Assembly: GCA_037074615.1 (NCBI GenBank)
Contig: CM073515.1
Span: 10,501,001 to 10,565,000 of the forward strand
Direction: 5' to 3'
Origin: Leucaena leucocephala
Taxonomy: Eukaryota > Streptophyta > Magnoliopsida > Fabales > Fabaceae
Length of the DNA stretch: 64,000 bases
Shown here: positions 11,413 through 20,532 of the stretch, piece by piece
Layout of the letters: each line of letters opens with the position of its first letter
Position numbering within the stretch: position 1 is the first letter of the stretch
The notes under the pieces: generated by a model
Seen by the model: only the letters and a program-made list of their open reading frames with translations
The model's database searches: none
Told to the model about the DNA's origin: nothing
Made by a program: the position numbers and the translations under genes

Positions 11413-13095
11413 ATATTAATAATAAAAATAATGCCCATGACTAATTTACGCAAGCACTAGCTGTCAAGCATTTATAAGTCAACAAATTAGTTCCCGTTGA
11501 CCAATAAATAAATAAATAAAAGACCACATGGATAGCCCCACAAGTTTTGCCGAGAGATCATACTAAAATTCTCTTTAAAATCCACTTTTTTAATTAATTA
11601 GAATCAATTTGAATTGATGATTTTTGTCAATTTTGATTTTAATGCCAAACACGCACCATTTAAATAATATAACATTAAGATTAAAATATATTTTTAGACT
11701 AAAAAATTATGTATATAGATATTTATAGATCATTCATCAATAAGATTGACAGGATTTATACTAATAACATTATAGATTATAAATAATTAACTTATTTTCA
11801 CATAAAAAAGATCAAATTTCTTAATCAATAAAATCACTTAATTAATTAAATTGATTTTATCCTTTACAACCATTAATTGTAATGTGAATTCACAATTAAA
11901 ATAGTACAACAGTGATCTGTACTGACCTTTTAGTCCTTTACTCAAGTGTTAAAATTTCAACATCTATCTAATTAATTAATTATTGGAGGCATCTCTATAA
12001 TCTTATCCAAAGTATTAAAATTAAAAATAAATAAATATCACATTTAATAATATATGCATATACACACTTGTGTGTATGTGTGTGTGTATAATATTCTCTT
12101 GACCTACACATCACTGGCATATTACAATTTACACAATTGTCTTGTAAAAATTATAAGATTATTTTCTCAGCAGAAAATAATTTTTTTTCCTAAAATAAAT
12201 AAAGAGAAAAGGGTTCATGCATAACTCAAAGGAAATAAATACAAAGTTTGAGAATTTTTTGCATGGGAGAATGAAACAATTACTAGTTAATTAAGAGTAG
12301 CGTTTCTTTTTGTAAAAGTTCAATATATATATATATAGATATATATATCAACCATTAATCAACCATTAATATATAATTTATATGCAATTATCTTATTTAC
12401 AAATCATAAATAAAATAAACTCCAACCATTGCACATGCAAAAAATATGAATTATAAAAAAAAATAATTTCTGCTATTTCTACTCAATAAAAGAACTAAAA
12501 AAACCTTAAAAGAAAAATAATGTACGATTCAAAACAAATCCATACTTAATGATTTTTAATTTTTTTTTTTTGGGTATGAGATTTCGAATAATAACAACTT
12601 TCAATTAGAAACGGAAGAAATTAAAATTAATTTTCATTGAAGATATTATATTGAAACGAACGAGTTATTACCTGCGACCGGAATTTCAATGGCGAACTCA
12701 GTGTAACAGAAGACGGACAGCAACGCCGAGACGCCGGAGACAACGTAAGAGAGCACCACAGCCGGGCCCGCCTTCTCCTTGGCCTCAAGGCCAGTGAGCA
12801 CGAATATCCCGGCGCCGATGACGGCTCCGACGCCGAACCACATAAGGTCCCACCATGTGAGAGTCTTCTTCATCTCGCCCTGACTCTCAGCCTTCACCTC
12901 CACGAGCTCCGTTTGGTCCATGGACCGGGTCAGGACCCGATCCTTGAACCGAAACGGAGTATCCAAAAGCGCCCTCCCATAGTTTTCCCAGCTCCGAAAC
13001 GAATCCTCAGGGAGGAAGTCGTTTTTGCGAAACGTGCAACCCCTCCTCCGTAACCCGCCATCGTCAACGACAACGCCGTTTCCGTCCTTCACCAT
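7044..13095 (-). CDS. CAT1: Cationic amino acid transporter, CAT1-type (copy A, intact)
   Basis: APC-superfamily permease of the plant CAT family; these proton-coupled carriers import lysine, arginine and other amino acids. Three coding exons were deduced: 13095-12672, 9519-8564 and 7469-7044, all with GT-AG borders and matching phases, giving 601 residues, normal for the family. The cytosolic N terminus has LRRRGCTFRKNDFLPEDSF. The first membrane block has KKTLTWWDLMWFGVGAVIG and GIFVLTGLEA, then FCYTEFAIEIPVAGGSFAYL across the first splice. Exon 2 holds YVIGGAAVARSWTSYF, SSRFNYIASVFHM, EETKNPARDIPIGL and GQARYLTHIARTHMMPPW. Exon 3 holds the C-terminal helices with WGVPLVPWLPSLSIAINV and YYVLFGLHASYDTAKELE. 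About 14 membrane segments are expected. Intron 1 is 3152 bp and loaded with repeats; intron 2 is 1094 bp. A tandem paralogue lies 7.4 kb upstream on the same strand. Confidence 0.93.
7687..7715. repeat. (AT)n microsatellite in CAT-A intron 2
   Basis: About 14 AT units lie next to a Stowaway-like element. Confidence 0.8.
7733..7985. mobile_element. Stowaway-like MITE (family F2) in CAT-A intron 2
   Basis: The left end ACTCCTCCTCCAGTCTTTAA lies next to TA, and the right end reads AAATATAAGAGTAGTATATA. The AT-rich body matches the copies at 19.85, 51.2 and 51.8 kb (TTTAATATAAAATATATTTAATTAATTTAATTA-type blocks, seen here with variations). The TA flanks and CTCC-type ends are the Stowaway (Tc1/mariner) signature. 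Confidence 0.5.
10447..10826. mobile_element. MITE-like element in CAT-A intron 1
   Basis: The ends are an imperfect inverted repeat: TACGTTTGGTAAGATGGAA at the left, and at the right the reverse complement TATATTTGGTAAAGTGGAA. The body of about 340 bp is AT-rich and non-coding, with internal repeats of AAAATAGTCTAAAA. It helps explain why intron 1 of this copy is much longer than in its paralogue. Confidence 0.55.
11365..11408. repeat. (CA)22 microsatellite in CAT-A intron 1
   Basis: It is a perfect 44-bp CA run. GT-rich tracts at about 10945-11003 and 12069-12088 in the same intron are of the same type. Confidence 0.9.
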
Positions 13096-13175
13096 TGTGC
13101 TGCCGCAGTACTCAGAAAACGATCGTCGTTCAAACTTCAGAGGAAAATGTGGAACTTTAATGTGATGGTATCACG

Positions 13176-13185
13176 CTATTTATAG
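13176..13185 (-). promoter_or_regulatory. TATA box of CAT-A
   Basis: The minus strand reads CTATAAATAG about 81 bp upstream of the ATG at 13095, the right distance for a plant core promoter with a short leader. Confidence 0.65.
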
Positions 13186-13189
13186 TAAC

Positions 13190-14810
13190 AAGTATGAACT
13201 GAATAGCTGTGTCTCCACGGGGATTGTGATATTTTTCAACGAAATTAAAAAAAAATGTATTAAAAAATATTAATTGTAATTATTGGCCGGAATGATTGAT
13301 TTTTCAAATTATATAATAGTTGCATATGTTTACCCACTTCTATTGTACTTTCCCAATAGTAGAGCTGTATTTTTATTTTTTATTTTTGACAACATATAAT
13401 GTATTATGGATATATATATATATACAAGGAAAACTAATTATACAATTTAAATGGCTGTTTAATTTCATATTGTTATTAATATTATAATTAATATATAAAA
13501 ATGTATTTAGTAGCTATTTTGTAGAGTTATAAATCTCAAAATTCATTCAATCATTCAATGAATGCATGAGTAAATGTATCTAGGCAATATTCCTTACCTC
13601 CCAAATGTATTTAGCCAATATTATCAGAAGCATTAGTAAATAGCAAAAATAGTAATATTGTTGGAAACAGCTTGTTTAAAAATAGGCAAACGTATTAACG
13701 TAGAATTGAACGGTCAGATGTAGTTTTTAATATGATTTTGTTTCTAAATTTAAAATATAAAATGGGAAGAAATTAGACAATAATTATTTCTACTTTTTTC
13801 TAGAAACTAATTAGCTAATGATCAGTTTATATTTTTCTTCTTATAGCATTGAGGATGATAAATTAGGAAGGGATAGGGCATATATTGAATGGAATCTCTG
13901 TTGCATACTATTTATTTATGGTATTGAAAATGTTTAATTTTTTTGTTATTGTAGTTTTATATATTATACAGTTTATTTATATTTATACACTGTAATTACC
14001 GGTTGTTGGGCATTATATAAATATAAATTACAACGTAATTAATATGTCATTATAATATTTAGATTAAATTAAATAAAACTCCCTTCAGGTAACCCCAACT
14101 ATTATGTAATCAAATGATTTGTATTGAAACAGTTTGGGGGATTATAATTTTTAATCTGATTTTTATTTTCTTGAAAATTAAATTATAAATTGGAAAGAAG
14201 CCACTAGTTATACTTTCTTGTGGGGAAATAATTCTACAAAAGAGTGTATATTTTTCATGTGGCAGGGAGAATATAAATAACTACTATAAAAAAATTTAGT
14301 TAGGTACAACTAACTACATTGAACATAATTTAGATTTTATAAATCCCATTGAACAAGAGACTCTTTATAAACGATAAAGAAAAAGAGTGTGACTATTATG
14401 AATTAATATTGACAGACGATTCATCCATATTTTCTTTATTGAGATCTCTAAGAATTAGGGACTAAACATAAAATTTAGGTATTCTATCTAACTTAGTTCA
14501 AAGAACCAAGGTATCCATACATGGTCAAAGAATGTTTATAAAAATACTTACAGATTGCTCAATAACAAAATACTCACATAGGTAATATGATTTAAATTTG
14601 TAACCTTATAGGTTATAAATATACTTATTACTAACTATATCAATATTTGTTGGTAGTTCCGTGGAATTTAGAGATGAAACATTACTCATCTCCCAATTCG
14701 ATTGAAAAAATTACTTTAAGTATATAAGTTTAGGTATGTAATTTTTGTTTTATAGTATGATTGATATTACTTTGATCATTAATATATGATATATTTAATT
14801 AATTTTTTTA
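13190..14810. other. Intergenic region upstream of CAT-A
   Basis: AT-rich and non-coding on both strands. No element ends were found. The part next to the gene presumably holds its upstream regulatory DNA. Confidence 0.4.
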
Positions 14811-14814
14811 GTAT

Positions 14815-15070
14815 ATAAATTTTTGAAAAGAGATTGGGCTCACTCATGATATAATGGTAGGTAAAAGTTTTCCTTCCTCTTAGACGATATAAATATCGAA
14901 TATGGTGAGTCACCTATTATCTTCAAGTATAGATCTAGACACTCAGAAGTTAAAATATTTTTCTAAGTATTGCGACTGGAACCACAATAAATTAATATTT
15001 TTAAAGAATCGAACACATTTTAAATAGTTATATGTCTCATTAGTTGAACCTATAGATAATAAATATTTAA
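14815..15070. repeat. Unassigned dispersed repeat (family F3, copy 1)
   Basis: The sequence running from GAAAAGAGATTGGGCTCACT through TATTATCTTCAAGTATAGAT to ACATTTTAAATAGTTATATG is clearly related to 19395-19640 in the same orientation. No coding content is seen. It resembles the kind of text found in decayed plant retroelement LTRs, but no LTR boundaries are seen. Confidence 0.5.
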
Positions 15071-15281
15071 TTTTATTAATTATATTAAAAGAATTAGTTA
15101 ATTAGTTAAAAGGAAAAAAATGGGCCGACCTATATTGTCCCATTTTCTTTGTGACCCTACATGGTGGCCGAACTAGTTGGGCTATTAGGCGTAAATTTTC
15201 CCATGCTTACTATAAAAACAGGGATAATATTGTACGGAAAAAACAGTGATAATAGAAACGGATTGAAGCAAACCAAGAAAG

Positions 15282-15297
15282 AAATTTTAGAGGCAGT
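15282..15297. repeat. Left copy of a 16-bp target-site duplication
   Basis: AAATTTTAGAGGCAGT is repeated exactly at 18816-18831, directly after the A-rich 3' end of the LINE. The length and placement fit L1-type target-primed insertion. Confidence 0.7.
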
Positions 15298-18200
15298 AAG
15301 AGAGAGAATGAGCGCGAGTGTTAGAGAGAGAAAGGGTGAGCACCAATGAAGTTCTATCAACTATGGGAAATCGTCGGATGAAAAAAGAGGAGCATCGAAG
15401 GAAGAGGAAGATTTAATAGCTAGGAACATCAAGAAAATGAGTGGAGATGTGAACATGGAATCTGGGTACCAAGAGAATGAGCAGAACAGAAAGAATGTTT
15501 GGTTAACCATGATTTAAAAATTATTTTTGTTCTAAATAATAGTTTTAGCTGAAAATTAAATAATAGCAATCAAATATCTAGAAGAGTAATTTACTTATTA
15601 AAATAATTATTATAATAATAACTACTTAAATACTTAATTTTTTAAAATTATTTTTTTCTAAAAACACTAATATAAAAATACTTTTTAAATCACTTTTTCC
15701 ATTGGCCGATATTGATGAAAAAATGGTTGACTCTGAACACTCTGGCCGTAGGATGGAATCATAGAAGATATCCCAGGAGTCAAATCGTAGCACCAAGACA
15801 CAAATTTCTTACAAGGCGAAGCTTATTGGGCGGGAGGAGAAAGCGTTTACGCAAGATCTAGATGCAATTGGCTAAAATGGGGAGATAAAAATAGCAAATT
15901 TTTTCATGATGCGGCCTTCATTACAAGAAGGAGTCGTATTGATGGGCTTAAGAACTCTGAGGGAGAATGGGTTTTCAATCAACAAGAGCTGAAATTCATG
16001 GTTTTGAGCTATTATCAGGATCTGTTCAAGGGTGGGCTTCCAACCTATAGACCAATACGGACTAGTAATGGTTGCCAAGTTAGTTAGAAGCAGTGGAATT
16101 GATGCTAAGTGCTGTTGTTAGCAATGAAGAAATAAAGTTAGCAGCATTTGATATGGGAGCCTTTAAGGCGCCGGGACCTGACGGGATACAAGCCGTTTTT
16201 TACTTGGAGTTTTGGGGGACTATAGGCGATTCTGTGTGCGATCTAAAGTGAAAGGTGTGTTTAATGATTCCTCGAGGATTAATTGTCTTGACCACTCAAA
16301 TATTGTCCTTATCTCCAAGATGGGGAAACCGGAGTGTATTAAAGACTTCAGGCCTATCTCTCTTTGCAATGTTAGTTACAAGATCATCACTAAAATTATC
16401 AGTAGGAGATTAAAAGGAATTATGGGGAAAGTGGTCGTTAACCACCAATGCAGCTTTATAGCTGGAAAGCAGAGCAGCGATAATATTATTATTGTTGAAG
16501 AAGTCATCCATTCTATGCGTTACAAGAGGGGAAACACTTGATGGTTAGCAGCGAAGTTGGATCTTGAGAAAGCTTATGATCGGTTGGAATGGGCCTTATT
16601 AAGGATACACTCATATCTCCAGGAATTGAAGGGAAGCTGTGTGAGATCATTATGGCTTGCATAACGGAACCATCTTTTCAGGTTCTTTGGAATGGAGATT
16701 CTACTGAAAAATTCCGGCCTCTAGAGAAATTCGACAGGGAGACCCTATCTCGCCTTACATATTTACCCTGCGTATGGAGAGATTAAATCATATTATCAGG
16801 GATCGTGGAATCCTTTTAAGGTGAATGGTGGAGGTTCCCAAGTGTCTCATTTATTCTTTACAGATGATCTAGTTCTCTTTAGGGAAGCTTCTACGGATCA
16901 AGTTGACATTATGTTGGAATGTATTCAAGCTTTTTGTGATGTCTCGGGACAAAATATGAACAAGACTAAAACAAAAATTTGTTGCTCAAAGAATTTTCAC
17001 TCTTCTAGAGCTATAGAGTTAAGTCAAAGGATGGGAGTGGGTCTTACTGGTGATCTGGGCAAGTACTTGGGAATTCCTCTTATGCATACAAGAGCCTCTT
17101 ATGTTACTTTTGCGCCTATCGTAGAGAAAACTTGGAAAAGGCTTTTGGGTTGGAAGAGGAAGAGCCTTAATTTGGCAGGAAGAACAACTTTAATTAAAAC
17201 AGTGCTTTTTGCCATTCCCTCGTACCCTATGCAATCTAAGCTGCTTCCAAAATACTTGCTTAATGAACTTGAACAAAAGAGCAGAAACTTCTTGTGGGGG
17301 GGGAAAATGAGGAAGAAAAGAAGTTACACCTTATTTCCTGGGATCTTATTTCAAAGGATAATAAAGAAGGTGGCTTGGGAATAAAAAACTTACGGATACA
17401 GAATGGGGCCTTCATCATGAAACTTTGTTGGGGTATCCTTTGTTAAAATGATGCTTTATGGATCAAGGTCCTAAAGTCTAAGTATGATTGGGGTATCCTT
17501 TGTCACCCATCTAGAAAGGCATATGTGATATTTGGAAAAATTTCCAGAAGGGTTCTGGGAGGAAGATTGGTAATGGGTGTTCTACGTCATTTTGGTTTGA
17601 CAATTGGTCTGAAGTTAATCTCCCGCTCATTGATTTGGTTCCTGGTTATGAACAACAGGTTAACCGGAATAACCGAGTGGTTGATTTTTTGAATTCCTTT
17701 AGTGAATGGATAGAAGCAAACTGGAGTTATGGTTTCCTGGAAATGTTGTTGATCGAATTACTAGTGCTCATCCACCCCAAAGGAGAGAGGAGAGGATAAT
17801 CACTTTCGAAAACCTTTTACTGACGGTTGTTTTTCTGTTAGCTCTGCATAATGTTTTCTTTCTGCAGGTACCCCGCAATCTAGAGACTCTATCGGGAAGA
17901 TGCTATGGAGATGGCCAGTTCCTGAAAAGATCAAATCTTTCATGTGGTTGTTCTCCCATAGAAGGGCCCATACAGCAGAACTAAGAATGAGGAGAGGGAT
18001 GGAATCATCAGCCTTATATCCTTTTAATTGTGGCCATAATGAATATTCCATGCATATGCAAAGGGACTGCCCAAATGCTTTGGAGAGGTGAAAAACAGTT
18101 ATTGCGCATGACAAATGGAGTAAATTTTTCTCTCTTCAAGGAGTGGAGTGGGTAAAATGGAACCTAACGCATGCTGCAGGTATGAGTTATACTAAGAAGG

Positions 18201-18815
18201 TCCAGCGGCTTATTCTCTTTGGTCACTTACATATGCTGGGACATCTGGGTTTCTCGATGTAGCAGGTGTTTGGAGGTGAAGAAGTCTACAATCAACCAAA
18301 TGCAAACTCTAGTTTCTTCAGAGCCTACTTGGATCATCACCGGTTGGGCCAAGTAGATTGAAGGAGGGGTTTATCAAATGGTTCTGTTTTGCAGAATGCG
18401 CGAAGTGGATGTGGCGGAGTCATACGTGACAAGGAAGACCATTGGATCTGCGGCTTTAGTTGCAAACTCACAGCTGTACCTCCTACCATAGCGGAGATTA
18501 TTGGAATCATACATGGACTCCATTTATGCTGGAACAAAGGCTTTAGGGAAATTTGTATTTATTCTGATTGTATAGAAGCGATTAATTTGTCTTCTAACTC
18601 ATAGAGATTGGCATATCATTTTTATTGTACATATTAACTCAGTTTAGCTGACCATTTAGCTACACTTTCTTATAGGATCAAAGGTAACTTCTGTGTCCTT
18701 GATCAACCTCCTCCTCCTGAACAAGAGGCGGATGTTGATAAAGGAATTTAGGCTGTTCTGGTTTGTTGTTGTTGTACTCATATTATGAGGTAATGGTATT
18801 CAGTATTTACTCAAA
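15298..18815 (+). mobile_element. L1-type LINE retrotransposon, internally deleted and decayed
   Basis: The ORF2 part starts near 15830 and runs with several frameshifts and stops. In order: NWLKWGDKNSKFFHDA (about 15870), the RT block KAPGPDG (about 16170), DFRPISLCNVSYKIITKI (about 16350), KLDLEKAYDRLEW with an altered start (about 16560), the catalytic FTDDLVLF (about 16860), GKYLGIPL and SLNLAGRTTLIK (17060-17210), a zf-RVT-like segment WRWPVPEKIKSFMWLF (about 17905), and an RNase H-like tail GCGGVIRDKEDHWICGF (about 18405). The 3' end TTTACTC plus A6 is typical of plant L1. Near 15420-15460 a frame reading EEEDLIARNIKKMSG resembles the start of plant LINE ORF1, so most of ORF1 and the endonuclease seem to have been lost by internal deletion. 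Confidence 0.85.
15510..15692. mobile_element. MITE nested in the LINE
   Basis: The ends are inverted repeats with one mismatch in 19: TGATTTAAAAATTATTTTT at the left, and TGATTTAAAAAGTATTTTT as the reverse complement of the right end. The interior of about 145 bp is AT-rich. It separates the putative ORF1 start from the ORF2 remnant. Confidence 0.6.
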
Positions 18816-18831
18816 AAATTTTAGAGGCAGT
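18816..18831. repeat. Right copy of the 16-bp target-site duplication
   Basis: It matches 15282-15297 exactly, with further similarity just beyond it (GAGAGA-rich sequence in both flanks). Confidence 0.7.
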
Positions 18832-19394
18832 GAGCAAGAGAGAAATTATCACATGCAGCTTTCGTAATGCAATTAGTGAAGACTGTAGAATAAGCGATGA
18901 AACTAAAAAAAAAAATAGAGAGAGAGAGAGAGAAGCACGTGAACAGCCCCTACCTTTGGACCCAACCACTACGTGGCTCCACCCTTGGACCCAACCACCA
19001 CAACCCCTAGTGACCTCATGCGGTGGTGGACGAGCGGCATGAGTTCACGATGGAGACACTATTTCAATAAGAACTGGGTTTGTGGCCTCAAATGTGCATT
19101 CGTCTAAAAATGCCCTTCGTAATATCCCAGCTTCCCAATTGTTTTTTTTTATAATTAGATTCTACCTTAAATTAGTGACACTTTGATATCTCATGTGTAA
19201 AAAATAGTATATATAGTTTTGAAATTTTTATGATTTTTTTTAAAAAAAAAAAGAAAACAAAATTGCACAATTCTAATGTATTTTTTCTTTGAAAAATAAT
19301 AAATAATTTAAAAGTGTATTTTTTTTTTTACTTATAAGATATCAAAATGTTACTAATTATCAAAAGAAACATGAAAAATATTTTTGTGTACTAA
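18832..19394. other. Intergenic region after the LINE
   Basis: It holds a GA run (about 18916-18932) and a duplicated segment, CTTTGGACCCAACCAC (about 18954) followed by CCTTGGACCCAACCAC (about 18981). The remainder is AT-rich. An open frame at 18830-19042 follows these repeats and is not supported as a gene. Confidence 0.45.
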
Positions 19395-19640
19395 AATCTT
19401 TAGAAAAAGATTAGACTCATCTACTATCTAAGGGTAAGATTAAGTTTTCATTTCTCGTAAGCGATACTAATATTAGGTAAAACGGGTTATTATTATCTTC
19501 AAACGTAAATTTAGATACTCAAGAATTATAATATCTCTCAAAATGCTAGATTTGAATAATAATAAAATAGTATTTTAAAAAAAAATTAAATATATTTTAA
19601 ATAATTATATAACTCATCTTTTTACTAATTAAATTTACAT
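19395..19640. repeat. Unassigned dispersed repeat (family F3, copy 2)
   Basis: This is the counterpart of 14815-15070: TTATTATCTTCAAACGTAAA and TATTTTAAATAATTATATAA align with the first copy. The two copies sit on either side of the LINE, between the CAT genes. Confidence 0.5.
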
Positions 19641-19844
19641 AATAATAATAATAACGTGAAAAAACATTTTAAGAAGTTGACGTATTGTATAATACATTAG
19701 AGAATATTAGAGAAAGACAAATTAGAGGCCGCAAGCCCATAAGAACCTATGTAGAAAAACTAACGGTCACCACTATGTAAGTCTACAATTCATCTCTCAG
19801 AATCTCATTGGTTGCACTTTTTACATCTGTTCTTTTTTAAATGA

Positions 19845-20113
19845 TATTTCTCCAATATTTAATATAAAATATATTCAATTAATTTAATTAAATTAAAAAA
19901 ATTAATTAAATTAATTAATATAATATATTTTTCTAAAATATTCTAACAATCTTTCATAACTCTCTCTACTATCTCATTTAATTCTTATTATAACAATATC
20001 AATATAAGTAATTTAAAAAACAATTGATAAATATAGGAAATATATTTTATATTTAAGACTAAGATAAATTCTCTAATTAGGTCATATATTAAAGATTGAA
20101 GGAGTATATATAT
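19845..20113. mobile_element. Stowaway-like MITE (family F2)
   Basis: The left end TCTCCAATATTTAATATAAA pairs with the right end ATATTAAAGATTGAAGGAGTA, next to TA. The AT-rich body is shared with the element at 7.7 kb. Confidence 0.5.
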
Positions 20114-20532
20114 ATATGTGTGTGTATATATGTGTATATTCTTGTTAAAACTCCTTTCTGTACTAGTGAGAACAGCAAAACTAGTAGAAGAGAAGCTCTA
20201 ATTGACTACTACTGAAACTTGACTACAGCAGATTCAAAGTTCCTTCACTTCTTGCATTACAAACTAAAAGATAATTCTTGAAAACTGTCATGCCAAAAAC
20301 AAAAAAGAAGAACAAAGAATCCCAAAGACAGCACTTACTAGTTATTTACGTACACTTCATCATGAAAGTGCATAAAAAAAAAACACTTCATCAACATGAA
20401 AAAGAATTTTTAAGAATCACCGAAATTAATTAAGTACAGGAATAAAGATATTCCTAATTACCTACCCCTAGCTCGTCATAGCTTGCAGCTTGCACAAAAG
20501 TATAATACACACACACACACACACATATATAT
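20114..20532. other. Region downstream of CAT-B
   Basis: No gene is seen. It contains a short TA/TG microsatellite (20105-20140) and a CA run (20508-20524), and presumably the CAT-B 3'UTR at the right end. Confidence 0.4.

Noticed and set aside
15157..15360. Opposed open frames 15157-15360 (minus) and 15161-15349 (plus)
   Set aside because: They straddle the LINE target site, so they cannot predate the insertion as genes; no domains.
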